Positions 32,128 through 42,205 of a stretch of DNA of 64,000 nucleotides are shown in pieces. The position numbers were made by a program, and so were the translations under genes. Below the pieces are notes generated by a model. The model had not been told where the DNA came from and searched no databases. It worked only from the letters and a program-made list of their open reading frames with translations. The stretch's first letter is position 1; every line of letters begins with the position of its first letter. Source of the DNA: Marsupella aquatica (taxonomy: Eukaryota; Marchantiophyta); the NCBI GenBank assembly GCA_973895155.1, contig OZ316896.1:10354001-10418000 (forward strand), given 5' to 3'.

Positions 32128-33311
32128 GTATTTTTAATGTAATGCAAACTAATTTTTATAATAATTTTTAAAGTAGGCAACATCCATGTATATACATTTG
32201 GCACAATATTAGTAATAAGGGTTTTATCAAATTCATGCCACATTTATCTTATGCAAGGGTACCCAAAATGCCAAAGGACACGCGTCGCTATATGGTTGGC
32301 ACACATGTCATCATTTTATTGGCACACATGTCCATATAGTAAATCAGACATTTAATTATTTGTCGTCTTAAGGCAAGTTTGGTTTCGTGGGCCCCCTTAT
32401 GGTGGGACAAATGAGTTTGGGTAGACATGTTTAGGAATTAAGTCGGGAGTTGAGTACATGTTGGGTCAGGATCCTTGGGCCCAACTTGGCTGGGGTTTTG
32501 GGATTGATGGAGACCCATGGATCAATCCCACATAGACGGACAAGATTACTTTTGAATTCATTTGAATCAAATGGCCAGGTATGAGGCCACCGATGAAGCC
32601 AGATGTGTTTGTGTGTGGAGGGGTGTACTCCCTTGATCATAGGGGTGGGGGGAGGTACCGGGTGCACAAACAATATTTGTTACAGTTCTCAGTAGTAATG
32701 TTTTTGGTATTATCAGTACTTTGTGTCTAGAATATATGATTAATGTGTGGTTTGATGTGTCAGGTTGAAAGAAGCTGCCAAAACTCTACTTATCATAATT
32801 TGGTGTTTATGGTTAATGTCATATCATTCTTAGTCAAGATGGAATAATTTAGCAATTAGAGTTTACATAAGTAGTATATATGCAATTTTTTCTCCAGGGA
32901 CATAGCATAGCATAATATTTCCTTTGTACTAGTTTAGTTTATCTCTATGAGGTCTACAAGTTACCAAAGTTATAGTCCCATATTGTAGGAATAACCATAC
33001 TTCTCTAGTACTAATTTTGTTTATGATCTATATAAAATATGTATTGGTATGAACATCAGACGTAACAACAGGTCCCCTATGCAAAATAAAATCTTATATG
33101 TTTCATTATGATATTTACAATTTTAAAAATTCAAGGGTGTTTTTAATTCCTTCAAAAACTCTGTTATAATTTACAAAAGGATAAAATTTAATAGGAAAAG
33201 TTAATATTTTTACATTAACAAGAGATTTTCTTTTGTGAACAAAAATATTAAGAAGGGGTACACAGGGGGTGTCTGTTCTCAGGAGGGTTCACTTAATATA
33301 GTAAGAGTGAG
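32128..33311. other. Long AT-rich intron or insertion in the ParB-methyltransferase gene
   Basis: About 1.18 kb with no ORF of note and no family-2 palindromes, unlike the other introns of element 2. AGGGTA occurs at both edges (32,125 and 33,317). A purine tract (GGGGTGGGGGGAGG near 32,645) resembles an LTR polypurine tract. A solo LTR or other insertion is possible but I cannot define its ends. Confidence 0.4.
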
Positions 33312-34521
33312 GGCCCAGGGTACTATCTCCATGTTGGTGATGTTCGAATTTTGGATTCTTTTGTTCAGCCAAGGGCTTACACCCTTGCGGTTGCGGATAT
33401 TCCATATGGTTTTAATGCTCCTGGTTCGGAGTTTGATGAAGTGGCCTTCATAGAAAAGGACATTTTAGACATGTTGACAAGTTTCTCAAAGATGACGACC
33501 GCTAAGCAGTGGAGGTTTGTTGTGATCCATTCACTACAACAAACGCATATGGTGATGTCTGCACTGGAGAGTGTATGCAACTGTGGGGTCGAGGCTGGAA
33601 TCTGGGAGAAGACTAACATTCATGAGCGTCCCGCTGGAGCTCGATTGGCGTGGGGTTTTGAGAACTGGTCGATAGGTTTCTATAGCGAGGAAGGCATTCA
33701 GAACATGGACACTCGGGGGTCTCACTATATGGGGACCTCCCCATCGCCTGCGACGTTTTTAGGCCTCGGACCCCCTAAAATGTAAGAAATATTTTATTTT
33801 TTTAACCCCTATAAAGTTGGAATATTCGTGAAATATTCTAAAAATTGGATTAAAAAGACCCTAATGTTCTTATAAGTCTCAAAATTGAATTTAAAAGATC
33901 CTATTGTTCTTCTACAAAAATTCTTAAGTCTTCCCTTAGAACCAATAAAATGACCCTGTCCTTCGTCGCACGTGATATGCCATTTTTGTGGAAGTGAAAC
34001 CCCCGAGCATGGACATGTACAATTTCCAACCGGATGAGTCTCGCGTCAATATCATCAAGGTTCCATGTGTAACCAAGAAGTCCGTTGATCCATTGGGATT
34101 TGTTGTGAACCCGTATCAGAAGCCTGTTGGTTTGGGGGCTTGGTTTGTTTCCCATTTCTCTGAGAAAGAGGATTGGGTTATTGATCTTTGTTGTGGAACC
34201 GGATCGACATTACCTGCTACTCTCCTCAATTCTCGCCAGGGTTGTGCTGTTGATAAGAGTTCTGCGCAGATTGATTTTGTGAAATCCCGGATCATGATTC
34301 TGGAGTCAAATTGGAATTTATATGAAGAATCCCAGATTGAAGGGCACGGCGTTGAAGGTCATGAGATTCAACCACCAATTGCAGGCCAATTGGGTGTTCT
34401 CGGGACATCGACTTACGTAGTTGAGGTCGTGAAGGAGACCGAAGAGGAACAAGAAGAAACTGAGGAAGAGCCTCCCAGAACACCAAATGAAGATGATCTC
34501 AACGACATGTTATTAGATTAG
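33312..34521 (+). pseudogene. Beta-class N4/N6 DNA methyltransferase of element 2, split by a MITE
   Basis: VADIPYGF (33,393-33,413) is motif IV, an acceptable D-x-P-Y tetrad. WRFVVIHSLQQTHMVMSALE, AGIWEKTNIHERPAG and WGFENWSIGFYSE follow. The frame is cut at 33,711 by a 296-bp MITE and, past it, continues with NPYQKPVGLGAWFV and EDWVIDLCCGTGSTLPATLL (motif I), then GCAVDKSSAQIDFVKSRI. Order IV, then NP-x2-KP, then D-x2-x-G-x-G is that of the bacterial N6_N4_Mtase family (PF01555), which methylates adenine N6 or cytosine N4 in DNA. The C-terminus is acidic and ends LNDMLLD. All visible catalytic motifs are intact; only the insertion and upstream stops disable this copy. The cluster-1 homologue has lost both motifs. 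Confidence 0.8.
33712..34007. mobile_element. hAT-type MITE, family A copy 2
   Basis: 296 bp, near-identical to 22,486-22,782, same terminal repeats (CTCGGGGGTCTCAC / GTGAAACCCCCGAG). Flanked by exact 8-bp duplications CATGGACA (33,704-33,711 and 34,008-34,015). It interrupts the methyltransferase between motif IV and NP-x2-KP. Confidence 0.94.
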
Positions 34522-34899
34522 TTGCGTGTGCTCGTTAGGATAATGTCAATCACCAATGGAGTTGTCGATAAATTTATCGGATTCTATATTCCATGAGGAA
34601 GAATCTTTGTCACCTTTATTAATGCGATAAATTTATCGGACTTTGCATATATCGGATTGTCGCGGTGTTCTAGTTGGGGGAATGGAGTTGTCGATAATCT
34701 TATCGGACTTAGCATTGTATGCTCTAACTGGTTTGTCATTGCAATTATTTAAAAAAAAAGATATCATTATAGCTGCGGAGTACATAGTCCCAGAACGATA
34801 ACCACTGTACATATTCATGGGAACGATAACCATTATAACTTAAACCTGCAACTAGCTTCGACTATCAACGACTACAGTCTCCATTGCATTTTGAATGAT
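34522..34899. other. Gap between convergent element-2 genes
   Basis: Three palindromes (34,565, 34,624, 34,691) within 140 bp, then A-rich DNA. No gene. Confidence 0.6.
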
Positions 34900-37800
34900 T
34901 TATCTTGTTTGTATAGGGAGAGTACTATTTGCCAATAACGCAAAGTTATAGGCATAAACGGCAGTTTCTGCTAGGGACAATTCATCCTCCAGTACTTTGC
35001 TAAACGAAGCCTCTTTCTCCGGATAATATCTGCTTTCAATTGCAGACTCTTCCTCCGAATCCATTGCATACCAAGTGATTTTAATCCGCTCCGGGATGTC
35101 GTTAATTCTTGTGAGAATCTCAGTCACTTTTGCCATCCAGAATGGTCTTCCCTTGGGATCCTGATGGGCTGCTACACATATCATTGCAAATTTAGTATTC
35201 ACCTCTAGATCCTTGAAGTCTCCAATTTCCGTGACTTTTCTTCAAATTTCGAAATACATGACTCCTCACACTCGCTACTTTATCAACCAAGCTAGGTTCC
35301 ATTGCTGCTTCCGTAGGAATACTCGGAAGTTCTCTCTGTACGTTTACCTTGGGCCAACTCCAATCAAAACTCCATTGTGCAGGTTTCAGGTGGTGCTGAA
35401 TCACTTCTTTTTGTTTGTCAAAAAAACGACCCCACCATAGACGATCTTCGTCGTCAAAGTAATTGAATCCATCTTCAATTGCTCTTCGATATTTTTGAAG
35501 AGTTGACAAATAACTTTGAGCCGCCCGCTCATCTTGTTCCTCAGCATCATTCTCTTGCTCTTCATTGTCTCCTATCGCTCCTGTGGCCGACTTCAATGCC
35601 ATTTGTGGTGCGACCCACATTCCAGATGATGGAATGTACCGAACAAAATCCACCGTCTCCCCCCAATCGGTTGTCGTTGAAAGATGTTTGGCATGGAATA
35701 CGGACCGAGCACTTCCATCTTCGAGTACTCTAGTAATCCGAAATTGTTTTTGAGCACTTATGTCGTGGAGAGTACGTAGAACCTGACCATCCATATCCTT
35801 GTCATTTGCTTGATCCTTGTCTGACACAAATTTCTTAAAATTGACAACCTCGTCGATGAAAAATATCTTTGCCGTAGGATTGTAGGATTCCTCTATGATT
35901 GCTGAAAGAGTGTCCAATCGGAAAGCTTTCCGCTTGTTCAATTTTGAAGAAAACTTGCTAAACATTTGATCAATTTGATCATGGGTGTGCCTCACCAATA
36001 GGAAACCAACCTTTATTTTCTGGAAAACACCTATCTCCACCAACATATTCAAATATGCCATAAGATATTTATTCTTGTTTTCCCGAGCTGTGTTATCAAG
36101 CTGGAGGTAAAGCACTGGAGGGAGCAGACCTTCCCAGGTATTCAGAATATGCTGGATAACGTGGATGGTCAGGTTGCTATCATTGTGAATATTTGGATAG
36201 TTCAAAAAAACATTTGAACTTAATTGTTTGTTGAAGATCAAACAACCCACTACGTGTACGGGGATGAAATACTTTTCATCCATATTCTTTGGACACCGAA
36301 TAAAATGAGGTAACTCTGTCTTCTTTTGATCCATTCCATCAATATAGATGCCTAAATATTTCTCCGGACTCTTGTAACATTTGCTCCGGTGCTTTGCTAA
36401 CTTCTCCCTCTCGACGGCTTGTGCCTTCCGATGCTCGTTTAGCAATGTTGAGAATTTTCCTACAATAATAAAAATGTTTAGGACAAAACATGATAACCGC
36501 AATGTTGGACCCTGACAGCGATAAATTTATCGGGTTCAGTATTCAAACACGAGACCGTAATGAAAAACCGTGACAGCGATAAATTTATCAGGTTCAGTAT
36601 TCAAACTGTTCAAACGATATATTCACTCACATGGCCAAAGAAGAAGCACATGAATACTCAACCCGATAAAATTATCGGGAGTAACACACAGGTTTAGAAA
36701 CTTACTCTTTTCTGCTTCGAGTGTTGCCTTGTCACGGAGTGCTTTGAATTCAGTACACGGGGCGCAGGTGGAGAAACGGCTCCTTTTGGGGATGCGCACG
36801 CGAGGAAACTCCTTGTTCCAAATGCGAAGAAACCACGAATATGTCATGCCTTGTTCTTGGTGCATTAGAGTTTCAGACTGGAAGGCATCAAAAACTTCTG
36901 TTTTTGTCCAATTGTCAGGTAAATGAAAGATATCCTTGTTGGGGAGACTCTCGATATTTGTGGAAAAAAATCATCTAGCCATTGGATGAGACCAAGATGT
37001 GCGGGTGATTTTTCTCGACAAACTGTACCGATCTGTATCTGAGAAAACATGTTTTGCGAGATTTTTTGGAGACGATTATTTCCTAGTGAAAATAATTTCT
37101 TAAAACCACTCCGACAAAAGGATCTACCGCTAACTGAGTAACCACTTGCACCAGCATGCCCACCCTTCACACATCCTCTTAGAAGGATGTTCTTCTCTGG
37201 GTAGGATAGCCCATAGTAATAAGTGCGTTGTTTCGTCACGGCTAGCAGACCCAAATTCCTCAGACAGTAATTATCACAACACGAATACTTATGAATTTCT
37301 CTCATTTTGTTTCTATTCAATTTGTCATTTATCACATTGTCTTTCCTAGTAATTCGGTCCCTACTAGGCTCATTTGACTTCTCTACAGCCTGAAATCCGT
37401 TCATAACATTGGCATTTTTGGGTCCTTCAGGTGCCTCGCGAATAGATGCATCACTCTCTGCTGAGCTACCATCCTCTACAAATCTCCTTGACACATTTAG
37501 AGGGGCACTGAATAGACGACTATAACTATTCTCTTCGACAACTCCTTCTAAACATTCAGACACAACTTGTGCTATTATATCGGATTCTCTATCTCCTTCC
37601 TCATCTTTGTCCTCCGATGCACTCGACTCATCTGAAAACACAATTGGACTCCGTGGCTCTCTATACTTAACCCGAACGCCACTAAGACCTCTCCTCGATA
37701 CTTGGAGCCTGGAACCAATGACAGTCTGCCCTTGAGAACTTGGAGATTCTGGATTTGCATGTGCAGTCCCAACGACTCCGCGAGCTGCTGGAAAATTGGG

Positions 37801-38397
37801 CACTTGTTCACCACGATTCCCACAGACCATTCGAGAAAGGGCTGAGTCTAGACTTCGCAGTCCAATTCCCTCGCTTGCTCGCACATCCAGTCCAGGCAAT
37901 GCAAAGACCGATCGTCGTATTGGTCTTTGTATTTCTGTGTCCCGATCCTCACCCGGAGACTGAAAGATCGGTCGTTGAACTTGTGTTGAATGTGGCGACT
38001 TGAATGCCGACTGCGATACGTGTATCGGTCGCCGGATACCCTCTCCATAACACGGGATGGATGGACTGAAGCGACATCTCGGACCTAAACCTGGGATTGA
38101 AAGTTTCTCATTTCTTGGCGATGGAACGCTCAAGAGACGACGCTTCTCAGGTTTACTAGGCGACACATAGTAAGCACTGGGCTCAGGACCAGAACTTGCA
38201 TCAGAATCTGAGTCAGAGATTTCGGGCACTATTTGCTGTGAGAGAGGTAGAGCTTTAAGTATGCGACTTGGAAAACAGCGAGCAACAAGATTAGGAGAGG
38301 ATTCAACTGAACTGGAAGGAGAGGATTCAACTGAACTGGAAGGTGAATCTGTGTCTGATTGAGACATGGCTATCCGAGACACTATGGGGCTTTGCAT
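34900..38397 (-). CDS. DUF7869-type protein, likely transposase of element 2
   Basis: Start at ATG 38,397 or 38,367 (MSQSDTDSPSSS). A Ser/Pro/Arg-rich disordered N-terminal half is followed by SCCDNYCLRNLGLL, GRSFCRSGFKKLFSLGNNRL, then CAPCTEF, YLGIYIDGMDQKKTELPHF, LQLDNTARENKNKYLMAYL, VRHTHDQIDQMFSKF and a C-terminal EIGDFKDLEVNTKFAMICV block. The intron 36,460-36,705 (GTAAGT...TTGTAG, phases 1/2 agree) carries three palindromes. Two homopolymer frameshifts are seen: one T short near 36,965 and one A extra near 35,240. The D...D...H-x-H pattern matches the gene at 0.2-3.4 kb. Transposase function is inferred from its place in a TIR element. Without the two small shifts it would be about 1,100 residues. 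Confidence 0.75.
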
Positions 38398-39460
38398 TCC
38401 TCCCGCAATCAGGGAAAATGAAAGGCTCAACGGACAGAATGTTGCTCCAAGAACACAACTCCCAAAACTCTACTCTCGATAATGACGCCAAAAACTTATC
38501 GGCGGTGGCCCTTTTATAGTGTCTGTTGAGGGGTTGGCCCACGTGTCCACTTTTGATTGGCTGTCACCCTAAACGACAAAATAGCAGAAAAGGGTATATT
38601 TCTTGGATTTCCAATTTCATTCTCACACGTGCATCGTAGCAAAATTATATAGTTTTGAAATTGAAGCGATAAATTTATCTGATGTTGGTATTGCAAAAGT
38701 GGTTCCTTCATATGGAAGTTGCAATTTGAAATTGAAGCGATAAATTTATCTGATGTTGGTATTGCAAAAGTGGTTCCTTCATATGGAAGTTGCAATTTTG
38801 AAATTGAAGCGATAAATTTATCTGATGTTGGTATTGCGAAGAGTTTTCTTCATATGGATAGGAATTTTAAAATTTAACCGATGAACCGAAGGATCTTAGT
38901 ATTGTCGACTAGTATTTTTGTTGCCCGTAGTTTTCGCGATAATTTTATCGGACTGCGCATTGCTGTTGAAAGAATGGCATGTTGACTATGGTCACTTGCG
39001 GAGGTAACTGGTCAATTGCGGAGGTAACTGCAAGGTAAGTTTGACGAACCGTGCAGTAATTCTTATCGACTGTGATGTAAAATATTTTTGGTAAATATCC
39101 AAAAACTGAGAAAACTGAGATTGGGTCGGAGCTTTCATGGCTCAAATCCGGAGTCCGATACAGTTATCGCACTTGGCTCGAAACGTGGATATGGATTTAT
39201 AGATAAGACCTTTCAGATATCTTTGGAGAGCGTGAATATGAGGTTGAGGAGAAAGTTTTTCGGATCTAATTGTTCCTTGATAATATGAATGTTTGTTAGC
39301 ATGAATTTCATTGGTTTTGATCATTATTAAATTTGCTGTTTCAATCCGAACTCCGATACGAATTACATTATTTCCCCAAAAACGTGTTTTTGATGAAAAA
39401 AACTGCCGATTTCGCGAGATTCGGCGGAAAATGAAAATAAACTTCTCGTTTAGAGGAAAT
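38398..39460. other. Right arm of element 2
   Basis: Upstream of the DUF7869 gene. It holds a 72-bp unit repeated three times (38,655-38,850), each with GCGATAAATTTATCTGATGT, plus palindromes at 38,936 and 39,155. It probably includes the promoter. No gene seen. Confidence 0.65.
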
Positions 39461-39487
39461 AGTTCTTGTTCGGTCCGAAATCGTGTT
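39461..39487 (-). repeat. Right terminal inverted repeat of element 2
   Basis: Reads CGGTCCGAAATCGTGTT at its end. Followed directly by CTTA, the target duplication, and then Helitron helicase sequence. Confidence 0.88.
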
Positions 39488-39690
39488 CTTATCGATAAGA
39501 CCAATGCAAAAATTTGAGGCTTTAAAAGGAGCTACACTCTTATGATTGCAAAAATGCTGGAAGTACATACAATATTTGATTATCGATGAAAAATCCATGA
39601 TAGGATTAAAATCACTTGCAAAAATAGACTCGCGCTTGCGACAAGCATTTCCCAGCTCCTCAGATAAATGTTTTGGTGGGATTTTGATCC
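39488..39690 (+). pseudogene. Helitron helicase continuation right of element 2
   Basis: After the CTTA duplication: SIRPMQKFEALKGATLL, TGA, LQKML, one frameshift, then LIIDEKSMIGLKSLAKIDSR and LRQAFPSSSDKCFGGI. DEKSM is the Walker B motif of Helitron helicases. Homology ends near 39,690 where the Helitron is truncated. Confidence 0.8.
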
Positions 39691-40994
39691 AAAAGTGGTC
39701 CAAATAAATGCACAGGTTAATCTTGTACACTTTGGTTTATGACATTGATGAGTTTCCGTTCACTTTGTATTTCAAAAGGAAGATGCCTGAATGTGATCTC
39801 AGGGTGGACCTAGTATTCAAAGTTCCATACAAGAGAACAAAGGTGAGACCTAGAGTATTATTTCCATTACTTAGTGCCTTTGGTCTCCAGATTGGGATTA
39901 GAGAATTATGAATTTCTCTCGTACTTCGACACATAATAAAAGAGAAAAATCTCTGACGTATTTAAGTGTATTAGTGCCCTTCTAAGTGGGCATTATGGAA
40001 AATAATTATAACATCTCAAGAGACAAGCTGCAGTATTATTTTTATCAAGGCACACAATGCTCTTTACCAGAAGGTTACTCCATAAAATATTTGGAACTCT
40101 ACCCCTCCCCTTTCATGAATTTTTCATATTTATGTAATGTGGAGAAAAATAATGAGTGCATGCAAGACTTGGTAATTTGGTTAGGACTAATAAATAGTAG
40201 AAATAAAAACCTTTTGGACCTTAAACTCCTTTCACCACAACATTGGCTATAAGAACCCCTCCAAATTGGACCTAGACCCCTCATTTGGGGGAGTACGTTA
40301 TGGCCCACAATGCCCTATAAACCTTACAAGTGAAAGGGGCAAAGAGGGGTGTCAGAAATGGAGTGACTTACCAAATGGACTACAAAATTCATAGTCCCAG
40401 GCTAGCATTTTGTCTGTCGTTGTTATGCCAAAGACAAGAAATTGTAGGGCTACCGTAGTGGAAAATCAGGGGAAAAACCACTTTTACATATTAACAATAA
40501 TAAAGGATGTGGCCATTTGTTTGAAGCCAAAAGCCATGGTCCCCAACTTTGAAGCTAGTTTGAAGCTTTTCCTTGTTGTAGCCTGGTTCTACATTATTGG
40601 ACTCCAAAGTCACACGAATCAGACATTGGCCAACACGCATGGCAGGGTGAGGAAAGGGTGTCTCAAACTTGCAAATTCCCAATAATTTTTGGACAGTGGT
40701 GATGGAGAAATTCTGTCCCCTGTCTTGACCAAACCTGACCACACCACGCCCGTGCAGAACAGTGCCCCATCATCGATATTCCCATCATTGATATTTCAAA
40801 GGGCGCTGATGCATTTCTTGCAAAACAATTCTTTGTGCCGACGTCAGTGCCCCGACCTCACGAGTTACTGATGGACATGGTTCGCGGGAACTACAGATTT
40901 TTGGTGCGCAACCCGGCCCATAACATGTCAGTCAGGGGAAACCTCTAGGACATGGGAAAACTCCAGGAAATGGCTACGTCGAGATTCCCTAATA

Positions 40995-41305
40995 GGGCGT
41001 CTCAACCCTGCACGTTCTAGGATTCCTTCCGGTCACCCGGATGTCTCTAATCGCCGCCCGATATTGAACACCGGTACCCAAAATCGGGTCCCAAAAAACT
41101 GGGGGTCTGAACTTTACCTCGCACCTCAAAGGAGTCCCGGCACGGGTTAGACCTGGGTTTTTCCAAAGAAAAATTGTAATAAAAAAAACCCGGGAAAAAC
41201 TTTACGGTCACCAAATCGGTGGGCCGACCACCTGATCCGGGCGGCCCGCGACTGTGAAATCCCGGGTGCCATTCGGAATTCCAAATGCTTAAGTTTGAGA
41301 CGCCC
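40995..41305. mobile_element. MITE with perfect GGGCGTCTCAA ends and TA duplication
   Basis: Left end GGGCGTCTCAA (40,995-41,005), right end TTGAGACGCCC (41,295-41,305). The match extends to 15 bp if AATA/TATT is counted. TA on both sides suggests a Tc1/mariner-type (Stowaway-like) duplication. GC-rich interior, no coding. Confidence 0.75.
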
Positions 41306-42205
41306 TATTGGATAGCTTCCCCAGTAGTAGATTGAAGGACTTCCGGCCTGCACAGCAACTGCACTATGCCCAATGAATTCGATGAAAAAATTGTCACGAC
41401 TTAAAGCCAGATTGGAGGCACGGACAAGGACTACGATGATTTTGACTCGATCAGCTTCGGCCCACTCAGCAGAATCTCATTCTGCACAAGTTGTCCATGC
41501 AAACGGTCAGGCCCTGAGCTGTTTGTTCCGTTTTTCAGAACGGCAAACTTTCTTGAAATTGGCTGCATGTGCCCGAGAAATCTGGTGGAACAGAGTGATG
41601 ATCACGGATGGCACGGCGATGAGGGAGAAGATCCGAAGGAGATGTACACAAGACGGTCAAGGTGGTAAGTAACGTTCGTGCTTCCAACGGTGACTGGATG
41701 GAGACCACCACGACCTGGCCCCTCCATGACGACCCCGACTGCACAGAAAGTTTGGGTCAAGTTGGGGAGACCTGATAATGAAGTGGGGTTGACTCACGAG
41801 TTTGAGACGGGGTGCGAGGAGAGTACGGAAGGTTTCTTCAGGTTTCATCAGCTCCAAGGTTGTGGAGTGTTCTTCCATTGGAAACTTCGAGCAGCCTCGA
41901 TCATAGGAATGACATGGACTTCGAGTAATAATGTAGGGACCTCCGTAAGTTGTGAGTTAATAGTGGAGCAACAGATTGAAGTAGCAAATGATTGGAATAA
42001 TTTGGAATGAGATCATTTCTGTCAATTGGCTCATGAAACCACCCGAAAAAAACTCTATTTAACATCATTTGTGATTCAATAGCATCACATATTGTTATAC
42101 ATCCTGGAAGACTGAATCCAGTTGTGGTTTGTAGTAGGACCACTTATTTATCTAGCCCACTAAGGAATTAAATGTAATTCTAACCCAATTAGGTTAGCTA
42201 GTTAG

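Larger units (their letters stand above)
26589..39170. repeat. Dispersed 16-bp palindrome family 2 (SCGATAAATTTATCGS)
   Basis: Copies at 26,589, 26,682, 26,758, 26,814, 26,907, 28,158, 29,262, 29,349, 34,565, 34,624, 34,691, 36,518, 36,576, 36,663, 38,666, 38,737, 38,809, 38,936 and 39,155, with weaker half-type copies in introns at 30,409, 30,478, 31,633, 31,709 and 31,785 and one in coding DNA at 29,997. Many are perfect over 14-16 bp. A conserved tail, CATTCCT or a variant, usually follows 6-7 bases to the right. All lie inside the terminal repeats of element 2; none is seen outside it. Confidence 0.92.
26139..39487. mobile_element. Element 2: 13.35-kb TIR-bounded element with ParB-methyltransferase and DUF7869 genes
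   Basis: Ends match as inverted repeats over 27 bp with four differences (left AACACAATTTCGGACCGA; right, reversed, AACACGATTTCGGACCGA). A 4-bp duplication CTTA flanks it (26,135-26,138 and 39,488-39,491). The host Helitron helicase frame breaks at TYHSAL and resumes exactly after the right CTTA as SIRPMQKFEALKGATLL, then LIIDEKSMIGLK and IDSRLRQAFP. This independently proves both boundaries. Plus strand: F-box-like gene, unknown gene, split ParB-methyltransferase gene. Minus strand: DUF7869 gene, the likely transposase. About 20 copies of a 16-bp palindrome lie inside. I know no described family with this gene set. Confidence 0.88.
21074..39690 (+). mobile_element. Decayed Helitron, split by a 13.35-kb insertion
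   Basis: Pieces in order: duplicated Cys-finger region, Cys-rich linker, DUF6570-like domain, Rep/HUH domain, helicase start (21.07-26.14 kb), then after the inserted element the helicase continues at 39,488-39,690. The ends are not defined: I see neither the 5' TC nor a 3' CTRR hairpin with confidence. Homology stops near 39,690, so it is truncated. Damage includes at least five CGA-to-TGA-type stops, several frameshifts, two MITE insertions and the large insertion. Confidence 0.8.

Noticed and set aside
32400-32700. An LTR retrotransposon
   Set aside because: Only a purine tract was seen; no paired LTR, primer site or polymerase ORF.
227-38430. An endogenous giant virus insertion
   Set aside because: No capsid, packaging ATPase or polymerase seen; the genes fit transposons and the right-hand unit has TIRs and a target duplication.
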